Assembly: GCA_002483135.1 (NCBI GenBank)
Contig: DLHI01000001.1
Span: 1 to 46,365 of the forward strand
Origin: Hyphomonadaceae bacterium UBA7672
GTDB lineage: Bacteria; Pseudomonadota; Alphaproteobacteria; Caulobacterales; Hyphomonadaceae
DNA length: 46,365 nucleotides
Reading direction: 5' to 3'
Translations under genes and position numbers: made by a program
Shown: one piece after another, positions 8,257-15,996 of the stretch
Position numbering within the stretch: position 1 is the first letter of the stretch
Layout: each line of letters begins with the position of its first letter
The notes under the pieces: generated by a model
Databases searched by the model: none
The model's input: only the letters and a program-made list of their open reading frames with translations
What the model was told of the DNA's origin: nothing

Positions 8257-9384
8257 ATGCCGCCCAGGACAGGCTGGAGAACGCGATCGCAGGAAGCCGA
8301 CTGGTCGCGGGAGCGGGATCAGGCGCGCGGTCGGGGCGCGTTATCGAACGCCTCCGGCCGGTTCGAAAGCCAGTATGCCGAACCGTTCGACGATGGCTGG
8401 GAGCAGGACGAGAAGCCCGAGACGCTGAAGACGGAAACCATCCTCGAAAAGCCGAAGACGATCATCACATACAACACCTCGCCGGATATTTCCTTCGATC
8501 GCACCATCAATCCCTACAAGGGCTGCGAGCATGGCTGCATCTATTGCTATGCGCGGCCGAACCACGCCTATCGCGGCCTGTCGCCGGGGCTGGATTTCGA
8601 GACGAAGATCTTCGTGAAGCCATCTGCGCCTGCCCTGCTGCGGCGCGAGCTGTCGAAGAAGACCTACAAACCCGGCCTCATCATGCTGGCAGGCGACACG
8701 GACATCTACCAGCCCATCGAGAAGGAGCTGCGCATCACGCGCGGCATTCTCGAAGTGCTGGCCGAGTTCGATCATCCTGCGGCGCTGATCACCAAGTCCG
8801 CGCTGGTGACGCGCGACATCGACCTGCTGGCGCCGATGGCGGCGAAAGGTCTGGTGTCGGTGGCGATCTCTTTTACGACGCTCGACCGCAAGCTCGCCCG
8901 TACGATGGAGCCGCGTTGCGCCGCGCCGCACAGGCGCCTGGAAACGATGCGCGAACTGAGCGCCGCCGGAATTCCGGTGACGGCGATGACGGCGCCGCTG
9001 ATCCCCGCGCTCAACGAGCCGGAACTGGAAAGCCTGCTGGAAGCCGCGCACGAACACGGTGCCACGCGCGCAGGCTATGTGATGCTGCGCCTGCCGCTGG
9101 AGATCGCCGGTCTGTTCACCGAATGGTTGGAGGCGCACTATCCCGACCGGGCGAAGAAGGTGATGTCGCTCATGCGCTCCATGCACAAGGGCGAGGACTA
9201 TCGCTCCGAATGGAAAGTGCGCCAGCGCGGCGAAGGCCCGTACGCGCAGCTGGTGTCAGCCCGCTTCCACAAGGCGGTGCGCCGCCTCAGCCTCACCGCC
9301 GAACGCCGCAACGGCGTCCGCACCGACCTATTCAAACCGCCGTCACTGAAGGAGGCAGGCGCCCAGATGGGTCTGTTCGACTAG
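8257..9384 (+). CDS. PA0069-family radical SAM protein
   Basis: 375 residues. The radical SAM motif is CEHGCIYCYAR (CxxxCxxC), which binds a 4Fe-4S cluster and S-adenosylmethionine. It is preceded by YNTSPDISFDRTINPYKG, characteristic of the PA0069/Rv2578c group related to spore photoproduct lyase. Further family blocks are MLAGDTDIYQPIE, LITKSAL and PLIPALNE. The reaction is unknown; DNA repair is often suggested for the group. The start has only weak AAGG upstream. The 251-bp gap to the divergent gene (8006-8256) holds an AT-rich stretch at about 8160-8215 that probably contains the promoters, but I see no clear operator there. Confidence 0.9.
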   Translation: MPPRTGWRTRSQEADWSRERDQARGRGALSNASGRFESQYAEPFDDGWEQDEKPETLKTETILEKPKTIITYNTSPDISFDRTINPYKGCEHGCIYCYARPNHAYRGLSPGLDFETKIFVKPSAPALLRRELSKKTYKPGLIMLAGDTDIYQPIEKELRITRGILEVLAEFDHPAALITKSALVTRDIDLLAPMAAKGLVSVAISFTTLDRKLARTMEPRCAAPHRRLETMRELSAAGIPVTAMTAPLIPALNEPELESLLEAAHEHGATRAGYVMLRLPLEIAGLFTEWLEAHYPDRAKKVMSLMRSMHKGEDYRSEWKVRQRGEGPYAQLVSARFHKAVRRLSLTAERRNGVRTDLFKPPSLKEAGAQMGLFD

Positions 9385-9406
9385 GCTTGCCGACGCGGTG
9401 AGTGAT

Positions 9407-9823
9407 CTAGAGCAGCACGGGAGTAGTCGGTAATTCGCAGACCAGTTGTGGGTGGCTGAAGAAACCACCAAGCTTTTTCTTCACCTTGTTGATTGGAACA
9501 TCGACTGCCTTCACGTGACCGTCGAGATTCACTTCGCGGATCGCTGCACGCTCAAAGGCGCCGAATAGGCTCAACTTGCAGTAGACCTTTTCTCCTGCAT
9601 CGATACCGGAGGCGTTATGGAAGGTTCCGATCGACGATTCCACCGTGCCGTCTTGTTTCCAGACCTTGATGACGAGGTTTCCACGACTGATGGGTTCATC
9701 TCCACAGTTTTCAATCAGGAACCGGAGTTCGACTTCCCATTCACTGTGAGAAAATGACTGTCCAAACTCAGAGCGCGAACTTGCTTCATGAGGACACCTC
9801 GCAGTTTGGTAGGGGTCGGACGT
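9407..9823 (-). pseudogene. Start-less gene remnant, beta-rich protein
   Basis: An open frame of 138 codons on the minus strand whose only normal start is a GTG at 9643, in the middle of what reads as one continuous domain. Upstream of that codon the frame gives EWEVELRFLIENCGDEPISR and GNLVIKVWKQDGTVESS, which look like genuine alternating beta strands rather than chance translation. It ends with a stop at 9824-9826 without an ATG. Base composition is nearer to balanced than in the neighbours. I read it as the 3' part of a gene that lost its start, or a transferred fragment. Alternatively a short protein begins at 9643 (78 residues). The family is not recognised. Confidence 0.5.
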
Positions 9824-9882
9824 TTAACAGCCGTCATTTGTGGATACAAGAAGGCTCGCATCGTTCCCGGCATTTCTCGATC

Positions 9883-10659
9883 CTAGCCCAACCACCATGT
9901 CATCGCGGCGCGCATTTCCTGCCGGCGCAGTTCGTGATCGCCATCGAAGGGAACGAACGTCACATCCGCGCCAGCGGCCTTGAGGCCGCCGACCATCCCG
10001 GAGGCAGTGTGATCAAACGGCAGCACGCGATCCTTGCGTCCGTGCGAGATGAAGATGCGAGGCCCGGGCATTCCAGAAAATGGCGCGATGCCGCCGGGCG
10101 AGAAGGCGATGATATGAGAGAACAACGCTCCATTGCGCAGACCAAGCGAGAGGGCATAGCTGGCGCCGTCCGACATTCCCGCGATGGCGATCCTCACTGG
10201 ATCAATACTCACCATGTCGAACAGCGCCTCAAGCGAGGCATCGACGCGCTTCACATCGCCGCCGAATGTGGGCTCGCCGCCATACTGGAAGGAGCGCACC
10301 ACATCCCATGTCCGCCGTTCAGCCTCGGGAGCGAGCAGCACGACGCCAAGCTCTGTGGCGAATGGCACGAACTCGCGCATCAACCTGTCCCCGCCCCCGC
10401 CTCCGCCATGGAGCAGCAGCATCAGCGGCGCGGGTCGTGTCGCATCGAGGTTGGGTGGGATGAAGACATAGGGCTGCGGCCACGCATCGAGGCTGAATAC
10501 GCCGTTGCGCGGAGCGCGCGCCGTCACCTGGCTCGGCCGCGCCGAGAGCACCCCGTCGGAGATGACCACACCGCCACTGACGGATGCGCATGCGCCGGGA
10601 AGTATCAATGCTGCTGCGCCAATGGCGAACGTCCTGCGCGAGATGTCCGAGCTTCTCAT
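9883..10659 (-). CDS. Tat-type lipoprotein esterase (phospholipase/carboxylesterase-like)
   Basis: 258 residues from the ATG at 10659, which has GGAG at about 9 nt; a longer frame upstream lacks a good signal. The N-terminus MRSSDISRRTFAIGAAALIL is a twin-arginine signal followed by a lipobox-like LPGAC, suggesting a folded export substrate anchored in a membrane. The alpha/beta hydrolase core shows the oxyanion segment LLLHGGGGGG, the nucleophile elbow AGMSDGASYA, an aspartate in HGRKDRVLP and a histidine in FDGDHELRR. It is related to PHB depolymerase-like and serine esterases. The gene is divergent from ccrM and shares the 159-bp control region. Confidence 0.8.
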   Translation of the reverse strand: MRSSDISRRTFAIGAAALILPGACASVSGGVVISDGVLSARPSQVTARAPRNGVFSLDAWPQPYVFIPPNLDATRPAPLMLLLHGGGGGGDRLMREFVPFATELGVVLLAPEAERRTWDVVRSFQYGGEPTFGGDVKRVDASLEALFDMVSIDPVRIAIAGMSDGASYALSLGLRNGALFSHIIAFSPGGIAPFSGMPGPRIFISHGRKDRVLPFDHTASGMVGGLKAAGADVTFVPFDGDHELRRQEMRAAMTWWLG

Positions 10660-10722
10660 TGCAACAAGCTCCATCAAAACGTGCGTGGCGTGCAAGCCAT
10701 GGCCGCAAGCAGGCCAGTTATG

Positions 10723-10776
10723 GTAAATGCGGCTTAACCATTGACTCAATGGGTTATTTACCCGGGTCGGCGAGTC
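10723..10776 (+). promoter_or_regulatory. ccrM promoter region: CtrA-like box plus GANTC-centred palindrome
   Basis: GTAA-N7-TTAA at 10723-10737 differs by one base from the CtrA consensus TTAA-N7-TTAA. It abuts CCATTGACTCAATGG (10738-10752), a perfect 15-bp palindrome whose centre is the CcrM site GACTC (10743-10747). A second site, GAGTC, lies at 10772-10776, 42 bp before the ATG. In Caulobacter the ccrM promoter is activated by CtrA and shut off by methylation of GANTC sites; the arrangement here suggests the same logic. The binding roles are inferred. Confidence 0.6.
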
Positions 10777-10818
10777 TTCACGCTTCAGTCCGTTGTGGGC
10801 CTTGCGTGAGACATCGAC

Positions 10819-11988
10819 ATGGCGATCAAAACGATCGACCCCCAAAGTCAGAAGACTGCCCAGAAGGCCCCGAAAGCGAAGGCTTCCGATGCGATTCTGG
10901 CGAAACCCAAGCTGCCGCTGAACCAGATCGTGGTGGGCGACTGCATCGAATCGATGAACGCGCTGCCGCCGAATTCGGTCGATCTCATCTTCGCTGATCC
11001 GCCCTACAACCTGCAGCTAGGCGGCGATCTCACACGCCCCGACAACAGCCATGTCGATGCGGTGAACAATGAATGGGACAAGTTCGCATCTTTCGCCGCG
11101 TACGACGAGTTCACCCGCGCCTGGCTGAAGGCCGCGCGCCGCATCCTGAAGGATGATGGCGCGATCTGGGTGATCGGCTCGTATCACAACATCTTCCGCG
11201 TCGGCGCGGCGATCCAGGATCTCGGCTTCTGGATCCTCAACGACGTGGTGTGGAACAAGGCCAACCCGATGCCCAACTTCAAGGGCACTCGGTTGACCAA
11301 CGCGCACGAGACACTGATCTGGGCCTCGCGTTCGGAGAAGCAGAAGAAGTACACGTTCAACTACGACGCGCTGAAAACCGCCAATGACGACGTGCAGATG
11401 AGGTCCGACTGGTGGACGCTGCCGATCTGTTCGGGCGGCGAGCGGATGAAGAACGATGACGGCCGCAAGTCGCATCCGACGCAGAAGCCGGAAGCCCTGC
11501 TCCACCGCATCATCGTCGGCACGACCAATCCGGGTGATGTAATCCTCGATCCGTTCTTCGGCACAGGCACGACGGGCGCCGTCGCCAAGTTGCTGGGCCG
11601 CAATTTCATCGGACTCGAGCGCGACGCCGACTATATCGACGTCGCCACTCGCCGCATCGCCAATGTGCGCGCGCTGGGCGCCGAGGACATCGAGGTCCAG
11701 TCGAGCAAGAAGTCCGAACCCCGCGTGCCGTTCGGCGCGCTGGTGGAGCATGGTCTCGTTCGCCCCGGCGACCGCCTGTTCTGCCCGCAGAACCGCCATG
11801 TCGCGCGCGTGCGCGCCGATGGATCGCTGGCCAATGGCGAGGCCACCGGCTCGATCCACCGCATGGGCGCGCACGTGCAAAATGCGCCCTCGTGCAATGG
11901 CTGGACGTTCTGGCACTTCAAATCGGACCAGGGTTTGGCCCCGATCGACCTGCTGCGCCGGAAGTTCCGCACGCAGATGGGGCTGTAG
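10819..11988 (+). CDS. ccrM: Cell-cycle DNA methyltransferase CcrM (GANTC N6-adenine)
   Basis: 389 residues; methylates adenine in GANTC and sets replication-dependent gene expression in Caulobacterales and relatives. Motif IV FADPPYNLQ precedes motif I DPFFGTGTTGAVA, the beta-class order. Between them are the conserved VIGSYHNIFRVG and NPMPNFKGTRL blocks, and SHPTQKPEALL. A C-terminal domain of about 100 residues (from about RVPFGALVEHG) is the extra part that CcrM uses for DNA recognition. It stands alone rather than beside a restriction gene, as expected for a solitary methyltransferase. The upstream region carries two GANTC sites. The N-terminus is lysine- and alanine-rich for about 30 residues, slightly longer than usual. 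Confidence 0.95.
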   Translation: MAIKTIDPQSQKTAQKAPKAKASDAILAKPKLPLNQIVVGDCIESMNALPPNSVDLIFADPPYNLQLGGDLTRPDNSHVDAVNNEWDKFASFAAYDEFTRAWLKAARRILKDDGAIWVIGSYHNIFRVGAAIQDLGFWILNDVVWNKANPMPNFKGTRLTNAHETLIWASRSEKQKKYTFNYDALKTANDDVQMRSDWWTLPICSGGERMKNDDGRKSHPTQKPEALLHRIIVGTTNPGDVILDPFFGTGTTGAVAKLLGRNFIGLERDADYIDVATRRIANVRALGAEDIEVQSSKKSEPRVPFGALVEHGLVRPGDRLFCPQNRHVARVRADGSLANGEATGSIHRMGAHVQNAPSCNGWTFWHFKSDQGLAPIDLLRRKFRTQMGL

Positions 11989-12066
11989 GGTCCTCCAGAA
12001 AAGTTATCCCACAACGACCGCACTGCCTTATACTCCTCCCGTTGCCGGGACGCAGTAGGATGGAAG

Positions 12067-12711
12067 ATGAGCCGCGTACGTGTGAACTGTTTTTCCGTCT
12101 CGCTCGATGGCTTTGTAGCAGGTCCGAACCAGTCGCTTGAACATCCTCTGGGGGAGCGCGGCCCGGAACTGCATAACTGGTTCTTTCCAACCGAGACGTT
12201 CCAGACCACCGTGCTCGGGCAGGAGCGCGGATCTACCGGCGTGGACAACGACATGGCCGCGCGGTCGTTCCACAATGTCGGCGCGTGGATTCTCGGCCGC
12301 AACATGTTCGCGCACAGCCGTGGCGCATGGCCTGCGAACGATGAATGGAAGGGCTGGTGGGGCGATACCCCGCCCTATCATTGCGACGTGTTCGTGCTGT
12401 CGCATTATCCGCGCGAGTCATTCACGCTGGCCGACACGACTTTCCATTTCGTGACAGATGGCATTGAGGCAGCGATGGAGCGCGCGAAGGCGTCAGCGAA
12501 GGCCAAGGACGTCCGCATCGGCGGCGGCGCCTCGACGATCCGGCAATACCTGCAAGCCGGCCTGATTGACGAGATGCACATCGCGGTGTCGCCGGTCCTG
12601 CTAGGACGCGGCGAACACCTGTTCAGCGGGATGGACCTCTATGCGCTGGGCTTCAAATCGCCGGAGTTGATCCCCGGTGAGGGCGCGACGCATTACATTA
12701 TCAGGCGATAG
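12067..12711 (+). CDS. Dihydrofolate reductase/RibD-like family protein
   Basis: 214 residues with the RibD C-terminal/DHFR-like fold. VNCFSVSLDGFVAGPNQ at the N-terminus, GAWILGRNMF in the middle and VRIGGGASTIRQYLQAGLID near residue 155 are the usual NADPH-binding and family blocks, and VSPVLLGRGEHLF follows. These standalone proteins are NAD(P)H-dependent reductases of unknown substrate. The ATG at 12067 follows AGGATGGAAG. It converges with the MBL-fold gene with two bases between the stops. Confidence 0.85.
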   Translation: MSRVRVNCFSVSLDGFVAGPNQSLEHPLGERGPELHNWFFPTETFQTTVLGQERGSTGVDNDMAARSFHNVGAWILGRNMFAHSRGAWPANDEWKGWWGDTPPYHCDVFVLSHYPRESFTLADTTFHFVTDGIEAAMERAKASAKAKDVRIGGGASTIRQYLQAGLIDEMHIAVSPVLLGRGEHLFSGMDLYALGFKSPELIPGEGATHYIIRR

Positions 12712-12713
12712 GC

Positions 12714-14063
12714 CTACTGCAGCCCGCGCTTCGCTTCCGCCAGCCCCTGGTTGAGCCAGCCGAGTTCGTTGCGGTTGGTCGACGCCTTCACCAGACCTTC
12801 GAACGCCGCCACGCGGGCGCGCAGCACATCCTTGTCGCCCGGCGCGCCCTCAAGGCCGATGGAGGTGAGATGCAACGCTTCCACCAGCTTGCCCTGCCTG
12901 ATCAGCAGCATTGCTTCGTTTGCGATGGCTTTCGGTCCGCCGGCCAACTTCACGAGCGAGCCTGACACGCTGTCGCGTCCCTCCGGGAACATCGTGGCGG
13001 GGTCGCCAGAGAACCAGCCAACGTAGCTTTCATAGATGCCGCGCACCGACCACGAGATCTTGCCATAGCCCTCGCCGACATCGAGTTCGGGCGGCAGCTT
13101 GATCTCGGCCATCAGCGTGTGGACGTCCTTGCCCGCGTTCATCCCCTTCAGCACGGCCTCATGCACGAAGACGATGGCGTCGCGCATCTTCGTGAACTGG
13201 GCGCGGACATTCTCCTTGCCGACGATTGCGGGTCCGTGGCTGGGGATCACGATCTCGGGTTCGAGCGCGAGCACCTTTTCGAGCGAGGCGATGTATTCGA
13301 GTGGCCAGCGCGGGCGCGTGCCGCGCAGCGTGTACATGTTGGGGAACGACTCGTAGAAATTGTCGCCCACGAATGCGGCCTTGAGGCTGGGAACCCAGAC
13401 CGTGAGATGATCTGGCGTTTCACCGGGCGTATGGAACAGCTGCAGCTTCACGCCGCCGACATCCATGTCGAGCGTGTCGCGGAAGGTGATGTCGGGAACA
13501 ATGCCGAGCACATTCGCGGCTGGTCCCTGCTGCACGGGCGCCGAGCCTGCTACGGCGCCGCCGCCGCCAGCGAACTGGAACTGCGCAGCATTCCTGCGGC
13601 CGAAGAAGCCAGCCAGCATGCGCTGGTAGCCGAGGAACTCGCCAAAGGATTCCTGCGCCACCACCTTCGCGCCGATGCCTTTCCACAACACGACGCCGCC
13701 GGTGTGGTCGCCATGGCCATGGGTCAGGATCACATGACTGGCCTTCGTCACCCCGGCAGCTTGCAGCAGATCGAAATGCGCTTTCGATGCCGGCGGCCGC
13801 GAGGTGTCGATGATCACGGCGCCGGCGGCCGTATCGAGCACGATGGTGTTCGAAGAGACATTGCGGCCAAGCACGTATCGCAAGCCGGGCGCGACCGTGG
13901 TGATCTCGAGGTTCAGCGTCGGATCGGAGAAGTCCATGCTGGACGGAAGCTGAGGGGCCTGGACCTGCGGGGTTGACGCTTGCGGCGTCTGGCCTGTCGC
14001 CATCGGCGCGGACTGGCACGCGCACAGACCCAGAAGGCCCACAAATCCAACGATTTTTCGCAT
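12714..14063 (-). CDS. MBL-fold hydrolase lipoprotein with alkyl sulfatase-like C-terminus
   Basis: 449 residues from the ATG at 14063 (GGAGA upstream). The signal MRKIVGFVGLLGLCAC has a lipobox. The metallo-beta-lactamase motif THGHGDHTGG supplies the metal ligands HxHxDH; further ligands are likely in FHTPGETPDH, FVGDNFYES and PSHGPAIVG. The last ~130 residues, including EGYGKISWSVRGIYESYVGW and an alpha-helical tail, resemble the dimerisation domain of alkyl sulfatases (SdsA1/BDS1 type). It may cleave alkyl sulfates or related esters in the periplasm. An alanine/proline/glutamine-rich linker follows the lipobox. A large inverted repeat sits 16 bp upstream of the start. Confidence 0.8.
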   Translation of the reverse strand: MRKIVGFVGLLGLCACQSAPMATGQTPQASTPQVQAPQLPSSMDFSDPTLNLEITTVAPGLRYVLGRNVSSNTIVLDTAAGAVIIDTSRPPASKAHFDLLQAAGVTKASHVILTHGHGDHTGGVVLWKGIGAKVVAQESFGEFLGYQRMLAGFFGRRNAAQFQFAGGGGAVAGSAPVQQGPAANVLGIVPDITFRDTLDMDVGGVKLQLFHTPGETPDHLTVWVPSLKAAFVGDNFYESFPNMYTLRGTRPRWPLEYIASLEKVLALEPEIVIPSHGPAIVGKENVRAQFTKMRDAIVFVHEAVLKGMNAGKDVHTLMAEIKLPPELDVGEGYGKISWSVRGIYESYVGWFSGDPATMFPEGRDSVSGSLVKLAGGPKAIANEAMLLIRQGKLVEALHLTSIGLEGAPGDKDVLRARVAAFEGLVKASTNRNELGWLNQGLAEAKRGLQ

Positions 14064-14078
14064 CTCTCGAGTCTCCGC

Positions 14079-14106
14079 CCAAACGATACCGCTTAGTATC
14101 GTTTGG
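14079..14106. promoter_or_regulatory. 11-bp inverted repeat, probable operator
   Basis: CCAAACGATAC (14079-14089), a 6-bp spacer and GTATCGTTTGG (14096-14106) form a perfect dyad between the MBL-fold gene start (14063) and the end of the HxlR gene (14140). The length and perfect symmetry fit a dimeric repressor site, for example HxlR or TetR type. It sits where the promoter of the MBL gene should be. It has no T run, so it is a poor terminator candidate for the HxlR gene. Confidence 0.55.
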
Positions 14107-14139
14107 CCCATCTAGCACAGCGATTGGCGTCCGCAAGCC

Positions 14140-14511
14140 TCAGCGGGCGATGCTTATGCGCTTCTTTGCCTGCTCACGTTTCAGTTTGTAGCCGACGCGC
14201 GCAATGGCCTCGATGGCGGGGATGAGTTCGCGGCCGAGCGGGGTCAGGGAATACTCGACCGATGGCGGCGAGGTGTCGACGACAGTGCGATCAACGATGC
14301 CGATGGCCTCCATCTCCTTCAGGCGCGTGGACAGCATCTTGGCGGAGATCGGCTTCACATCCTCGCGCAGTTCGGAGAACCGGCGCGAACCGCCGGAAAG
14401 ATACCAGATGATGTTCGGCGTCCACATGCCGCCGATCAGGTCCATGCATGTACCGATAGGACATGCTTCTGGACTGGGGCGCACCGGGCTCTTGCGCATC
14501 TTCAGGGCCAT
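14140..14511 (-). CDS. HxlR-family transcriptional regulator
   Basis: 123-residue winged-helix regulator. CPIGTCMDLIGGMWTPNIIW near the N-terminus contains the conserved cysteine that senses aldehydes or oxidants in HxlR/YodB relatives. RRFSELREDVKPISAKMLS is the recognition region and VEYSLTPLGREL the wing. It is divergent from gstA, 132 bp away, and lies upstream of the MBL gene on its own strand. Control of gstA, of the MBL gene, or both by a thiol switch is a reasonable inference. Confidence 0.9.
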   Translation of the reverse strand: MALKMRKSPVRPSPEACPIGTCMDLIGGMWTPNIIWYLSGGSRRFSELREDVKPISAKMLSTRLKEMEAIGIVDRTVVDTSPPSVEYSLTPLGRELIPAIEAIARVGYKLKREQAKKRISIAR

Positions 14512-14643
14512 TACGGCATCTTTCCCCGCAGCGTGACGTAGTAACCCGACGGTTACCGGATTTTCTCTGGTAACACGGAGCTACGTGGTTTCCAAATGTA
14601 ATCACCTACACTAGATCGAACGTCACCTGTCAGGGAGACATCA

Positions 14644-15261
14644 ATGAAACTCTACTACGCACCCGGCGCATGCTCGCTCGCCACACACATTCTACTGCGC
14701 GAAGCAGGCCTGCCGTTCGATCTCGAGAAGGTCGATATCCGCGGCAAGACGACGGAGCATGGCGAAGACTGGATGACCATCAATCCGAAGGGGTATGTCC
14801 CTGCCCTTCGCCTCGACGACGGCGACGTGGTCACCGAGAACGTTGTGCTGCACGGCTATGTCGCCGACCAGAAGCCCGAGGCAAAGCTCGCCCCGGCGCA
14901 TGGCACGAAAGCCCGCCTGAAGCAGGATGAGCTTGCGGTCTTCATCTCGACGGAGATCCACAAGGGCTACAGCCCTCTGTTCAATCCGGCAATCACGGAC
15001 GATGCGCGCAAAGCTGCGATTGATCGGCTCAAGGGCCGCTACACGTTGGTTGAGAAGCTGCTCTCTGACGGCCGCACTTACCTGACCGGCGACCAGTTCA
15101 CCACGGTCGATGCCTACCTCTTCACGGTGACCAACTGGTCGAACTCGCTGAAAGTCGACCTGTCCGGCTTCCCGAATGTGATGGCGCTGCAAAAGCGGAT
15201 CGCTGCCCGCCCAGCCGTGCAGGCCTCGATGGTCGCCGAAGGCCTGATCAAGGCGGCTTGA
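14644..15261 (+). CDS. gstA: Glutathione S-transferase, beta class
   Basis: 205 residues. The N-terminal thioredoxin-like domain starts MKLYYAPGACSLATHILLRE, where the cysteine at residue 10 is the beta-class catalytic residue. NPKGYVPALRL and TENVVLHGYVAD bind glutathione. The C-terminal helical domain includes TYLTGDQFTTVDAYLF. It conjugates glutathione to electrophiles or helps in oxidative defence in the cytoplasm. GGGAGA precedes the ATG. Divergence from the HxlR gene suggests regulation by it. It converges with the P460-like gene with a single base between the stops. Confidence 0.93.
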   Translation: MKLYYAPGACSLATHILLREAGLPFDLEKVDIRGKTTEHGEDWMTINPKGYVPALRLDDGDVVTENVVLHGYVADQKPEAKLAPAHGTKARLKQDELAVFISTEIHKGYSPLFNPAITDDARKAAIDRLKGRYTLVEKLLSDGRTYLTGDQFTTVDAYLFTVTNWSNSLKVDLSGFPNVMALQKRIAARPAVQASMVAEGLIKAA

Positions 15262-15262
15262 T

Positions 15263-15820
15263 CTATTTGACAGCGGCCGGGGCGTTTGCAGCTTTTGCGC
15301 GCGCCTCGGCCAGCGTCGGATAGAACTGCATGAATACGGTGTCTGTCTCGCCCGCGTGTTCGTCGTGGCAAGCATAGCAGGCCTGGCTGCGCGGGACCGG
15401 GTTGCCGGTCGCAGCGTCAGGACCGTAGCCGTAGAAGGTCCACGTGCCGGGGCCTGCCTTCTCGTCCTTCACATGCAGCGAGCGGCCGACAATCGTACCT
15501 TGAGTCTTGCCGCCCTTGGCCGGTGCAATCTCCTCTACTGGCAGGCGGACTTCGAGTTGCAGCATCGCGCCAACCGGAAACACGCCAGTCGCGACATACG
15601 CATCGTAGCTCTGCGGATCGAGGCGCACGGTGTTCAACGTCATGCCGCCATCGCCTTCGTACTGGAGCGCGTAGGTTGTCCCAACTGTCGGCCAACGATC
15701 CATGTTCTGCGGGATAACAATGCGCCCCTGGTCGTCGAAGGTGGGCCCCGCGAAGGCGGCAGCGGCAAGCAGACTCGCACTGCCTGCAACAGCAGCGCAC
15801 GTCATGAGGAGGCGTTTCAT
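15263..15820 (-). CDS. Cytochrome P460-family periplasmic protein
   Basis: 185 residues with a Sec signal peptide (MKRLLMTCAAVAGSASLLAA, cleavage near AFAG). A c-type haem site CYACHDEHAGETDTVF lies near the C-terminus, and TFYGYGPD precedes it, as in the cytochrome P460 family. P460 proteins use a cross-linked haem to oxidise hydroxylamine or related compounds, but many members are uncharacterised and the cross-linking lysine cannot be assigned here. The next gene on the same strand encodes a secreted CHEGNH protein. The gap between them, 15821-15996, shows nothing else. Confidence 0.8.
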   Translation of the reverse strand: MKRLLMTCAAVAGSASLLAAAAFAGPTFDDQGRIVIPQNMDRWPTVGTTYALQYEGDGGMTLNTVRLDPQSYDAYVATGVFPVGAMLQLEVRLPVEEIAPAKGGKTQGTIVGRSLHVKDEKAGPGTWTFYGYGPDAATGNPVPRSQACYACHDEHAGETDTVFMQFYPTLAEARAKAANAPAAVK

Positions 15821-15996
15821 GTTTCAGTGTCCTGTTGTCCCCATCTCTCACGGATGGGGTGCGTGATCCGACCCGGCGAATGGCGCCTCAAGCCGCGCAA
15901 AACAGCAATGCCGGGAGCCCCGCAATTTCAGACAAAGGTCGCGCACTTTGCGCCAGACGGCCCCACCTCGCGCCCGAGTGAGGACAGTAAGAGCGA

